Part shown: positions 12,880-23,007 of the stretch, piece after piece
Numbering within the stretch: position 1 is the first letter of the stretch
Layout: every line of letters starts with the position of its first letter
Source of the DNA: Ascidia mentula
Lineage: Eukaryota > Chordata > Ascidiacea > Phlebobranchia > Ascidiidae
Reading direction: 5' to 3'
DNA length: 64,000 nt
NCBI GenBank assembly: GCA_947561715.1
Contig: OX387197.1
Coordinates: 3,725,001-3,789,000, forward strand
Position numbers and translations under genes: made by a program
The notes under the pieces: model-generated
Told to the model about the DNA's origin: nothing
Seen by the model: the letters and a program-made list of their open reading frames with translations, nothing else
Database searches by the model: none

Positions 12880-13727
12880 AGGTAAGTTTCTTAATTGTTA
12901 GGGTAGTCACGCTATACCTTGCACTATGTCCATGATAGGTAAGTTTGTTAAACGTTAGGGTAGTCACGCTATACCTTGCACTATGTCCATGATAGGTAAG
13001 TTTGTTAATTGTTAGGGTAGTCACGCTATACCTTGCACTATGTCCATGATAGGTAAGTTTGTTAAACGTTAGGGTAGTCACGCTATACCTTGCACTGTAT
13101 CCATGATAGGTAAGTTTGTTAAACGTAAGAGTAGTCACGCTATACCTTGCACTATGTCCATGATAGGTAAGTTTGTTAAACGTTAGGGTTGTTACGCTAT
13201 ACCTTGCACTATGTCCATGATAAGTAAGTTTGTTAATTGTTAGGGTAGTCACGCTATACCTTGCACTATGTCCATGATAGGTAAGTTTGTTAAACATTAG
13301 GGTAGTCACGCTATACATTGCACTATGTCCATTATAGGTAAGTTTCTTAATTGTTAGGGTAGTCACGCTATACCTTGCACTATGTCCATGATAGGTAAGT
13401 TTGTTAAACGTTAGGGTAGTCACGCTATACATTGCACTATGTCCATGATAGGTAAGTTTGTTAAACGTTAGGGTAGTCACGCTATACCTTGCACTATGTC
13501 CATGATAGGTAAGTTTGTTAATTGTTAGGGTAGTCACGCTATACCATGCACTATGTCCATGATAGGTAAGTTTGTTAAACGTTAGGGTAGTCACGCTATA
13601 CATTGCACTATGTCCATGATAGGTAAGTTTGTTAAACGTTAGGGTAGTCACGCTATACATTGCACTATGTCCATGATAGGTAAGTTTCTTAATTGTTAGG
13701 GTAGTCACGCTATACCTTGCACTATGT
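12880..13727 (-). repeat. 57-bp tandem repeat array 4, 15 units
   Basis: Same unit and orientation as the other arrays. It differs from array 3 by only a few bases, for example a Trp codon and an Asn codon replacing Arg and His in the virtual peptide. Confidence 0.92.
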
Positions 13728-13734
13728 CCATCAT

Positions 13735-15720
13735 TCATTCATTCATTGGTTTATTTTTGCCCAAAGTATTTCAGTTTAAAAGGATGGGGAATGCGAGAGT
13801 AGGGGCAGGGGGACGCTGGATGAACCTTCAGGTTTTCGGTGCCAAGCGTCACCCTTGGTGTAATTACTCAACAACACAAGATGAATAATGAAAACGAAAA
13901 CATAAACATAAAGACGAACGGAAAAATTGTGCAAAAGTGAACAATGAAAATAAGAAAATTTTACAATAAGGAAATGTAAAGACGTTGTAGAAAACATAAA
14001 TAGTAAATAACGAGAACAAAACAATCAAACAAACTACTTCAGTTACGCATGAGTACGGACAGATGCGTGCATGCTCTAGCGGCAGAAAGAAAAGCACGTG
14101 GGTCGCACATGTGCACGTGTTTTTCAACATTAAACATACTTTCAGTTGTATAGTTGCAAAAGATGTTGTTTGTAGTGTTTTTTTAAAGCAAATTTTCCAG
14201 AGTTTTTCATTTTTTGCGGCAATTCATTCCAAATTTTGGGACCTTGGTACAGCAGCGTATTCTGGGCAAATAGAGACTTCATTTTTGGAATAACATAATT
14301 TGAGCCATCTGCATGTCTGGTGAAATGGGAGTGTTTGTGCCATGACTGAGTAAAAAAATTATTGAAAAACAAAGGTAATTGATTAAAGTGATGCTTGTGC
14401 ATAATTTGAGCTGTTTTTAGTTTAACAATTTCAGGGAGTTTTAGAATTTCAAGAGTTTTGTATATGGGTGTAACATGACATGTTGCCTTGTTATAGGTTG
14501 CAGTGCGAAGAATATTATTGTGTACAACATTTAAGTGGTGAAAGGCCTTTGCATTTCCAAAACCCCAGCAGGTGATTGAATATTGTAACTTCGAGTAGAC
14601 ACAGCTATAATAGGCAACCATAAGCGTTTGTAGTTTTACCCATTTCCTTAATTTATACATTACACCACAGAATTGTGCCAGGGAAGTCTCCAAGTGTTGA
14701 ATGTGACTGGTCCAGTGAAGGTTGTCTTGGAGAATAACACCTAAGTATTTGAATTCTGATTTACGTAATATTGGAATTTGATCTAACTGAACAGAGAAAT
14801 GGGTGTTTGTGGTGTTTTTACCGATCAGGATGTATGAGGTCTTGCTAGTGTTTAGTGTTAGTTTGTTACCGCTAAGCCAATTGGATACATGTTTTAAAGC
14901 ATTATTTGTTTTTGTTTTCAAAGATACTGTGTTGTCAGCTGCCATGATGAGGCATGTGTCATCGGCAAATAAGGTGGTGGAAAATGTGCTAGCTAGAGGC
15001 AGATCATTAATGTACATCAGGAAGAGGAGTGGTACTAGTGCAGAGCCTTGTGGAATTCCACATGTCATGGGTGCAAGTGATGAATTGATGCCATTAACAA
15101 CTGTGTATTGGTGTCTGTTTGACAAGTAGGATTGAAATAATTGTGAAGTGATTCCCCTTATGCCAAATAATTTATCCATTTTGGAGAGTAGTATTTTGTG
15201 ATCAACTGTGTCAAATGCCTTTGATAAGTCTAACGATATGCAGCATGATACAAGATTGTTTTCATTGTTTAACATTAGTTCATTGTAAATTTTGTGCAGT
15301 GCCAAATCAGTTGAATGTCCTTTTCGGAATGCAAATTGGTGTTCATACAATAGTTTGTTTTTTTCTAGGTAGTCATAAATTCTTCGATGCAAAAGTCTTT
15401 CAAATACTTTACTGAAAGTTGGAAGAAGAGATATGGGCCTGTAATTTGTACATTGGTCAGTTGAGCCAGACTTGTGTATTGGAATAATTCTGGAAATTTT
15501 TAATAAATCAGGATAAATTCCCTGCAGTAGACATTTGTTGAAGATGGCACAAATGTGAGGCGATATGATTTCATTTGCCATTTTAATGAATTTGGGTGGT
15601 ATGTGGATGTGATGAGATTCTTTTTCTGTTTTTAGTGAGTGTATACACTGTGATATTTCATGATCAGTAAATGGGGTTAGGTAGAAGGAATTTTTTGGTC
15701 CAATCGTTTTCTGTGAGTGG
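13735..15720 (-). mobile_element. LINE copy 4 (RT frame intact)
   Basis: 1986-bp minus-strand copy with an intact RT frame ending at 14142 (660 codons open to 16124, including seven array repeats). It shares QGSALVPLLF and the unbroken DLSKAFDTVDH with copy 3, but shares the 6-base CATAAA insertion in the 3' UTR with copy 1. The CCATCAT duplications are at 13728-13734 and 15721-15727. Confidence 0.9.
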
Positions 15721-15727
15721 CCATCAT

Positions 15728-16204
15728 AGGTAAGTTTCTTAATTGTTAGGGTAGTCACGCTATACCTTGCACTATGTCCATGATAGGTAAGTTTGTTAAA
15801 CGTTAGGGTAGTCACGCTATACATTGCACTATGTCCATGATAGGTAAGTTTGTTAAACGTTAGGGTAGTCACGCTATACATTGCACTATGTCCATGATAG
15901 GTAAGTTTCTTAATTGTTAGGGTAGTCACGCTATACCTTGCACTATGTCCATCATAGGTAAGTTTCTTAATTGTTAGGGTAGTCACGCTATACCTTGCAC
16001 TATGTCCATGATAGGTAAGTTTGTTAAACGTTAAGGTAGTCACGCTATACATTGCACTATGTCCATCATAGGCAAGTTCGTTAATTGTTAGGGTAGTCCC
16101 GTTATACCTTGGATTGTGACGCAATAAGTAGCTTTGTTCAACGTTAGAGTAGTCTCGCTATACCTTGCACTATGTCCATCATAGGTAAGTTCGTTAATTG
16201 TTCA
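15728..16204 (-). repeat. 57-bp tandem repeat array 5, about 8 units, degenerate
   Basis: The innermost units match the other arrays; the last two (16075-16200) are diverged (GTTATACC, TCTCGCTATACC). Several units here carry CCATCATAGG, the variant into which the LINE inserted. Confidence 0.85.
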
Positions 16205-16366
16205 ACGTTTAACAAAGTTACCCATCACGGACATAGTGCAAGGTATAGCGTGACTACCTTAACGTTTAACAAACTTACCTATCATGGACATAGTGCAAGG
16301 TATAGCGTGACTACCCTAACAATTAAGAAACTTACCTATCATGGACATAGTGCAATGTATAGCGTG
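16205..16366 (+). repeat. Inverted 57-bp units of the right foldback arm (3 units)
   Basis: Three units in the reverse orientation to arrays 1-5 (GGACATAGTGCAAGGTATAG reads forward here), ending directly at the right terminal inverted repeat. The switch point at about 16200 is the centre of the foldback. Confidence 0.85.
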
Positions 16367-16500
16367 ATTTCAATTACCCCCCTTGGATGAAAATATGTAC
16401 CCTCCCTGTTTGCCGCTGTAGTCACGTATTTAGGTTACCGATTTTGTCCAGTTTACTGATCTTGGACGCTTACCTATGTTAGCCGTAACGTTACAGCCCC
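16367..16500 (-). repeat. Right terminal inverted repeat of foldback-like element
   Basis: Reverse complement of 4135-4267 with scattered mismatches. It ends in GTAACGTTACAGCCC. Confidence 0.8.
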
Positions 16501-16505
16501 TTCTC

Positions 16506-17059
16506 CTAAATTCCGTGAATTTTAAAATCTTTTGCAACTTTCTGAAGTGACCTAGTGAACCTTTTGTTTCATATGCTGCGATTTTCCCCACTAACGAAAC
16601 AGTAAACGCGCACATTAATGCAATGCAGCTGCCAGACGTGAGAGTTGGTTAATTACAGATGTTTTTCTTTTTTTACGTTTTAAGGCCCGTTTACACACGA
16701 ACACAGTTTGGCACGGCACAGCACAGTCTGGCACACACCGCGTTTACACTACTGGAATAATCGAGCACGACTACCGGGATTTCCCTGTAATGAACACGAA
16801 ACGGACAAGTGGCAAGTTACGTTGATTATTTTTTGAGGTTGTCGGTCTTGCCTTGCATTTCTCGGCCCCGCCAGCAATATCAGGTACAAATTGAAGTTGT
16901 CGCTATTGGCTGTACATATTCTTCAATAAAAAGCATGTACTGTTTTACATAGCAGTAATATTTCATGCAATGGCATGATAGGCAGGATCGCCCCACTGCG
17001 CAGGTCCTTGCTTGGCGATCACAGCTAACGTATCGCGATCATGAGGTTTTCAGGCTTGG
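16506..17059. other. Anonymous sequence right of the foldback element
   Basis: No gene recognised. The stretch from 16681 (GGCCCGTTTACAC followed by CACGGCACAGCACAG) resembles the tip of a small DNA-transposon derivative, but no matching inverted end was found. Confidence 0.35.
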
Positions 17060-17310
17060 CAGCCCAGGCAATGCAGCCCAGCTGGATCAGCCACTTTTTC
17101 CTGACAAGTCGAAGCAAGATTTGAAAAATCAAGCTCCCGGTGAGGTTTGAACTCACGACCCAGGGCTAACCAGGCCCAACGCTCTACCAACTGAGCTACA
17201 GGAGCTCAGTGGTTTCACGGGGTATATTGTGGCCAAGGTACACTGGTGCGCAAGCGCACAACTTGCCAGGCAACCTTCCCATATACGTAGGGGATCTCTA
17301 CCACCGTATC
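17060..17310 (-). repeat. tRNA-derived SINE copy 1
   Basis: It shares with copies at about 32050 and 41950 a block on both sides of a tRNA-like core: AGCTGGATCAGCCA and GATTTGAAAAATCAAGCTCC on one side, and GCGCACAACTTGCCAGGCAA on the other. The core carries A-box-like TAGCTCAGTTGG and B-box-like GAGTTCAAACCTC on the minus strand. Ends are approximate. Confidence 0.7.
17133..17205 (-). tRNA. tRNA-Thr(GGT)-like core of SINE
   Basis: Minus-strand 73-nt cloverleaf: acceptor arms GCTCCTG and CGGGAGC pair along all seven positions (one G-U), D stem GCTC/GAGC, T stem GTGAG/CTCAC with loop TTCAAAC. The anticodon arm is weak: GGGC/GCCC around CTGGTTA would give anticodon GGT, with one extra base before it. 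The same core recurs in decayed form in two other SINE copies, so this is more likely a SINE head than a functional tRNA gene. Confidence 0.35.
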
Positions 17311-19089
17311 AGATGTATGAAATATTACTGCGTTTTTTTCAAATGGCCGAAGAATAACGTTTTAGAATCACTGATTTAGTTCAAATATTTGCCTATTAGT
17401 CAACATAAGCAAGGCAGAATAACATGGCGACTTTATTCAATGTGTCCTGGTTTAAGTGATTTTTTCTTTGTCTGTCACAGTAGTTGTTTCTTTATTTTGA
17501 TCATTAACCAACATGACACAGAGGTTAAAAGACTTTTTGTTTATCATACAGCGTGACTTGATTTCTTTCTCATTTCCAGATGGCAGTATCGTTAAAGCCA
17601 TAAAACGTGTAGGCAAGTAAAACACAAAATCCCAAGTTAAACATAAGACTGTATATCTGACAATTTAGTGATGTAAGTGGACTCGTGGAAGCAAACACGT
17701 TTATCGTGCTCAGTAATCGCTACTCACGTGATGTATGTTCAGCAAACATAAAAAGTAAACCAGATTTCAACCGAGTATACGTTTTGCTATATGAAGTAAC
17801 AGTGACAGCTGCATCGTACAGTTTGTATTTCTTCGCATCTGTTACGTTTACATGTTCACGTAACTTGGACATTTACACATATCATGAACATTGACCACAA
17901 ATAGCCAAATTACGTCAATAAAGTTCGGGACCTCTCAAATTCGGATTGTACCTCGGTAAAATAGGATGCACATTTGTTGGTGACCTCATTTCTTTGTTTA
18001 CGGTAGAATTGTGCCTTTGCAAACATCTTACGCTATTTTCACGCGATGTCCGTTGTTCTGTTTGATTGATAAGTGGTTGGCCACTCCATAACTGACCGCT
18101 TTCTGTCCGCACGAGATCTCTCACACGATTGTTTGCTGAAGGTTCGCTTCTCACGTAATTAAGATGGGCTGCTGTCCATCAAGATAAGAATAGCGTATGT
18201 CATGGTAACTTCGAACCGACTTTTTTCTCATGGTGACTTTTATCGTAGTGTAAATATATGTGTACGCTTCCTGGACTAACCTAGACACAGTCTTAAACTC
18301 GTCTCATGCTGAATCTCTGTTTCGGTATCTGTCTAAATTCAACTATGCTTTGCTTGTAATCAGTTTATCTCGTGATCTCGTAACTTGTAATTTCGATTCG
18401 ATATACTCAACCAATATAATCATGTATCCTTAAACTAATATATGGTAAAGTAATTTTGAATCAGGTTTGTAATTGAAATCAGATCAGAAAACACAGAAGT
18501 TAGAACTCACGTGTGGCCTTATGTCAAATGAATTAGTCGAATAGGTTTCTGTTATTAAGGGTTAATTAATCTTGTTAATATCCAACGTTAAGTTAATAAC
18601 ATTTGGCATCAACAGCATTTACAATTCAAAACTTAAAAAAAATTATTGCAAAGGTCAACTTTTGGTGGACAAGCGAACAATGCCAATAGCCTGCACAAAT
18701 ACTCTGCAGTAAGTAGTTTTTGTAAGGTAGCTCACCTAGCACCATGGAAACAGCAGTTAACAGATGAACCACGTCAAAGGCACATTGTCTGCGTGGCTTG
18801 GTCTTCGACGATATTGTTTCCTAATGATGTCGTAAAACCCCTACGATGAGCCACCCATTGACGTAATCACAAGGCTACTAAAGTCTATAAACCGACCGTC
18901 GCCGTTTGGGATTTTGAAGTCAAGCCTGTTGAAGATAATGAGCTCTTTGTCGCCATCTCACGTTAAAGATATAAAAATGATTTATCGATAAAGCATTTAT
19001 TGTATTATTTACTACAGTTTTAAAAATCAAAACACGATTACAAATATGACATAGCGAATACATGGGCAAACTGCGCTCGAAAATTGCCA
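17311..19089. other. Anonymous intergenic DNA
   Basis: About 1.8 kb of AT-rich sequence with only short, uncorrelated open frames on both strands. I see no splice-consistent exons, tandem repeats or known domains here. Confidence 0.5.
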
Positions 19090-19226
19090 GTTTCTGTTGG
19101 TATAAAAACTCAAATAAGAACTGCGGTTTGATGTAATTTTAGTGCACGTCTTTTTCGGTTGCAAATTTAAAACGTAATTAATATAAACAGGTAAGCTCGT
19201 CAAGCACTCTTTTTTCGAAAAAGATG
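19090..19226 (+). repeat. Upstream flank of RRM exon, duplicated at 22845-22975
   Basis: Near-identical to 22845-22975 (GGTATAAAAACTCAAATAAG to TTTTTTCGAAAAAGATG). In the downstream copy this segment is joined directly to the sequence just before the ATG; here about 600 bp (19227-19828) intervene. Confidence 0.85.
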
Positions 19227-19864
19227 TGTCAGTACGAGGGCATTTTCTTATGGAGATCACATGAACTATGGGTGGAACCTAGCCCTTACGGCAGAAACCT
19301 ACTAGTTTTAAGGCAGACAGTGGTTTTTGTTGGCCCCTTTTTCTTATTCATGGGCCCCCTAGATTGAAGTGGACCCTGGTGCTACTCCACTCCCATGTGA
19401 AGCCTGATCATGTAAACCATAATAGACGGACAGTCTCCAATAACAAACACGGCCACTGTTAAAGACGCCTTTTGTTAAAAACGCTTTTGTGCGAACGACA
19501 GAAACCTGCCGATGGAGATAGGTATCGCTTTTGTGCTCGGAGAGATAGCAAAACAGAACTAGTTCTAAAGCAGAACCAGTGCGAAGTCATAGAGAATGCG
19601 AAATTCAATGAGATTTTGCAGGATATAACGCAGATAAGTTCGTTCAGTTTCATTGGATAGATATTAAATAAACTTTTCAAAGATTGTTTGCTATCATTGT
19701 TTTAAGTTCGACTCAGATATCGGCATGCTGGTACTACAGAGGTATACTACAATGGCTGTGTTTTTGTGTTAAAGGCAATAGGTTCCTTTGATTGTCTGCA
19801 TACATTTTTGAAGTCAGATGTTAATGTTTTTCTTCACTAACCGAATATTTAATCCAGCACAAAG

Positions 19865-20054
19865 ATGGCATTGAAAGGGTCCGACCCTCTGTATGTAAAT
19901 GGAATTCCAAGCGGATACACTCTTTTTCAACTACGACTCGCAATTAGAGATGCCCTTGGGATTCCGGAAGAACCGGACTTACTTGATTTTGCCAAACACG
20001 ATGACGGTAGCAAGATGGAAGGTTACGCCAAAGTAACGCTTAAGTATTTGCAAA
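19865..20054 (+). pseudogene. Orphan copy of gene A first exon (RRM half)
   Basis: Starts MALKGSDPLYVNG and ends at the strong donor CAAA|GTAAGT, exactly as gene A exon 1 at 23008-23197, from which the first 63 codons differ by one residue (Pro for Ala in GIPEEP). The open frame continues to a stop at 20351-20353 by reading through the donor. It encodes the first half of an RRM-like fold (LYVNGIP strand, long helix, EGYAKVTLKYLQ strand). No matching RRM second-half exon follows within the next kilobase, so I read it as a leftover of a mostly deleted A-type gene. Expression as a short protein cannot be excluded. Confidence 0.6.
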
Positions 20055-20354
20055 GTAAGTTTACTTTGCCAAGCGATTGTTGCTTATGGACGATAAGTGT
20101 GACGCGGGCCCTGAAATTTACAGGCAATGAAAGGTTAAAGGTCAGCGGTTTGAAGATTAAGCATCGTGGTTTAGCTTACATTCTACATATATCAGACAGT
20201 TTGTTGACGACAGAGGCGGCCAATACATTACCAAACCATGCAGGTTGGTACATAATACTAACTTTGAGCAATTTGAATAAGAATAATTGTCATCGTTGGT
20301 TAAAGATAGTTAAAAAGTTCAAAAATTGTGTATGTGTAACCGACATTAATTAAG

Positions 20355-21354
20355 CGACCCTGAAATTCTGGAAAATATTCACCAGTATTAACCCTTTGCT
20401 GTCCGTGCACATCTCCCACTGCCCGACTTGCTAAATCACTTCAATTAATCGCCATCGAACGTCTGCCACGTAAACAATTACACTAGGTAACCGTTCAAAA
20501 ACATTTTTTTTTGTGTTAAATGTTATGCAGCGCGAGGACCAACAAAACAACATTGATACTACAGCATGTTTTGTTGTGCGACGCAGTAAAATTGGAATAT
20601 AGCCTATAGGTTTAATGCTGATATTTATTATTTAGAAATCAACATCAAAGCATTTGTACGCTTCGTGCTACCGTAGTTTCCTTTCGAAGTTGTAGTGTTT
20701 ACATTGAACATAATGTCATGGGTAATTTGTTAGTGCATGGATGAAGAAGCATTGTGGTTTAATGAAACGGCGCGCAATAGAGAACGCCAAACTTTTGTTT
20801 TCTACCTTTGTTCATTAGGATTTAGTTACAAATTACCTCTGTCTGTGTAATGAATGACGCGTTGAGTGTCGGTTCCTCTTTTTCAAGCCGCGTGTTATGA
20901 ATGTGTTATGAAATGTGTTATGAATGAAGAACTTTTCCGCAGTAAAGAATGCAACTAGCCTGTTTAATACATGTTTGCAGGAAACCTGCCGTCAGAAACA
21001 CAATCATCATCAAAAACCTTAAAAGAAAAAACGATACCTTTCAACAAAAGTTTAGACTTATTTAAAAGACAGGTATGTTGCTTCTAGGGTTAACCGTTTC
21101 AAAAATCCATCGACATCCTTTTATTTTTACCCAACAATAATGAGACAGCTGTGTTTAATGCCTATATGTATGTTTCTTAAAAGGAGCATAATAGTTAATG
21201 GTGTATTGTGCTGTCGGACGCACATTCGTTGTTATAAAAAGCATGGACATATTTTCTATGTAATAAAAATAAAAAGTGACATTCACACAAATCTAAACCT
21301 GGTATTATTTGTGACAAGTCAACAAAAGGCTAACACATATAATTATTTCCTCAG
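20355..21354. other. Inter-gene block shared along the cluster
   Basis: 20450-20900 resembles the DNA between gene A and gene B (29330-29850) and the blocks upstream of C, D and E: CCTTTCGAAGTTGTAGTGTT, GGATTTAGTTACAAATTAC, GTCGGTTCCTCTTTTTCAAG. This places a lost A/B boundary here. The rest shows nothing recognisable. Confidence 0.6.
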
Positions 21355-22531
21355 GCGCTCAAGAACAATTTGTTTCAACATCCATTGCTCATACCTACCC
21401 GCCAAAAGAATAAAAAACTACAAGTTATTCTAAAGCAAAACGCTATAATTTTGACATCTTGCGAAGCGATTGTAAACTGCGCTATGAGGAGTTCTCCCTA
21501 TCAAGTATCATTTATAAGTTAGTCGTAAAGACGTTTGCTTGAAAGGCTGATTAAACTGCCTTTAAATTATCAATCAAGAGTAAAATAGCAGTTTTTCACA
21601 TTTGCAACTTCGGTATTTGCGTACAATCATTGCATCATACTTTTATTACAATTTTATATTTACTACATAATTTCCATTTATAATACACAACACTTACTCT
21701 TTCAAGGTCAAATCAACAAAGGCTTACTTGAAACTGCTCGAAAAAAAATTACGCAAGAATACACGAAACCTATTAGATTAACAAACACCATCCGAGTAAC
21801 GACGGGCGGTAACTTGTGCAAATATATCTTGCATCTAGCGACACCCAGCGAAACATTTTTATTGGAAAATCGACTTTTGGAATGTATGATCGAAGCTGAC
21901 AAACTTGGGGCACACGGTTTGGCAGTTCCTCAAATTGAAACAGGTACAAACAGCTTTAGCTCAATCCTCATTTTGCTCATCTACGAACCATTGATGTGAG
22001 CAACTTTTCTTAGATGTAGAGACTTTCCGATAAAATCATCACAGTTTCCGGTTTTAATTTCGCACGATTTATCACCAATATGAGCTCAGAGGCCTTAAAA
22101 AGCTCATATGTTTTTATTCTCATATTAGGTAGCTTTGTTTTTGGAAAAAAAACTTTGTCGGACGAACAAGCAGCCAAATGTTTTGCTGTGGCGATCGAAA
22201 AATTTAACAACACCAAATCAAAAAGTTTAAATGTACTTGAAGTCTTAATAATCCAATCAAAAGCATTACAACTTTATCAAAATGTACTTTCTGACCACAT
22301 TTTGCAAGAACCTCAAATTTTAAGTATCAGTACAGCTGAGACAGGTAAGTGAATGAAATATTGTAGGACTGTATCAAAATCAGAATGCGTAAGTTTCTTA
22401 AAATTCGCTACTCGCTTGCAGGAAAAATTAATATTTCTACTCCAACAAAGACAATGGTTTCACCCAAAGAAAAAGATATCGGCATTTCAAGCAATGTCCC
22501 CAAAAATGCATTCAGGTATAAACTGTTTTAA
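21355..22531 (+). pseudogene. Divergent macrodomain segment of a decayed B-type gene
   Basis: Exons 21355-21516 (ALKNNLFQHPLLIPTRQKN, then SCEAIVNCA matching the CEALVNSTK of other macrodomains), 21707-21943 (GQINKGLLETARKK, RVTTGGNLCKYILHLATP), 22129-22344 (SFVFGKKTLSDEQAAKCFAV) and 22422 to a TAA at 22529-22531 (GKINISTPTKT). Order, phases and the CKYILHLATP core match the last macrodomain of genes A-D. The ligand loops are altered: the first loop is GQINKGLL instead of GQVSKALI, and PVGTGAIGLSS is replaced by QIETGSFVFGKKT. No start exon, WWE or PARP part is found nearby. It may be a relic or a small divergent macrodomain gene; ADP-ribose binding is doubtful. Confidence 0.55.
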
Positions 22532-22844
22532 ATCAATACCAAATGTGCGACTTGCCAAATCCATTGTGGAGACCAGGTTTGGTGCAGAAGCAGCCGATGC
22601 CACAAACTTGACGAAAATTTCGAGAAAATGTCGAGCAAACGATAGGAAGGACAAAACAAAGACATTAATTTTACAGACCAAACGCGACGAGAACTGTGAC
22701 GAAACTCAAAATGGCAGAAATCAATAACATCGGCAAATCTACTAAAAACACAACCGTCGTGAAAGCTATTGATACCTCGAACAAAGCCAGTGTAATGAAA
22801 CTTACAGCGAATGATAAACCCATCCACTCCGGTTGCTGTTGGTA
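22532..22844. other. Unassigned segment with a Cys-rich frame
   Basis: One frame at about 22530-22628 reads CATCQIHCGDQVWCRSSRCH, Cys-rich enough to recall a zinc finger, and ends at a TAG. No splice signals tie it to neighbours. Otherwise nothing recognised. Confidence 0.3.
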
Positions 22845-22975
22845 TAAAAACTCAAATAAGAACTGCGGTTTTATGTAACTTTAGTACACGTCTTTTTCGG
22901 TTGCAAATTTAAAACGTAAATTAATATAAACAGGTAAACTCGTCAAGCACTCTTTTTTCGAAAAAGATGTTTTTC
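22845..22975 (+). repeat. Upstream flank of gene A, duplicate of 19090-19226
   Basis: Near-identical to 19090-19226; probably part of the gene A promoter region. The junction to the pre-ATG sequence at about 22975 has an ATGT microhomology with both breakpoints of the upstream copy. Confidence 0.8.
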
Positions 22976-23007
22976 TTCACTAACCGAATATTTAAACCAG
23001 CACAAAG

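Larger units (their letters stand above)
4131..16505. mobile_element. Foldback-like element with inverted ends and minisatellite arms
   Basis: The segment 4135-4267 reappears inverted at 16367-16500 with roughly 90% identity by eye; both start GGGCTGTAACGTTAC and run inward through the same 130-bp sequence. Immediately outside, the 9-mer CTAAATTCC occurs directly repeated at 4122-4130 and 16506-16514, a candidate target-site duplication. Inside the ends lie tandem 57-bp units. The units run in one orientation from about 4300 to 16200 and switch to the opposite orientation for three units at 16205-16366, so the right arm is short and the left arm long. This is the architecture of foldback elements (FB of Drosophila, TU of sea urchins). 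No transposase is visible. The four LINE copies inside are passengers. Confidence 0.75.

Noticed and set aside
4379..16124. Several long minus-strand proteins made of HGHSARYSVTTLT-type repeats
   Set aside because: They are translations of the 57-bp tandem repeat, open because 57 is divisible by 3; every unit change is shared among arrays without sign of coding constraint.
4268..16366. CRISPR-like array
   Set aside because: The 57-bp units are contiguous with no unique spacers, and the genome is animal.
16681..16800. Possible small DNA transposon tip starting GGCCCGTTTACAC
   Set aside because: No matching inverted end or target duplication found within the next kilobase.
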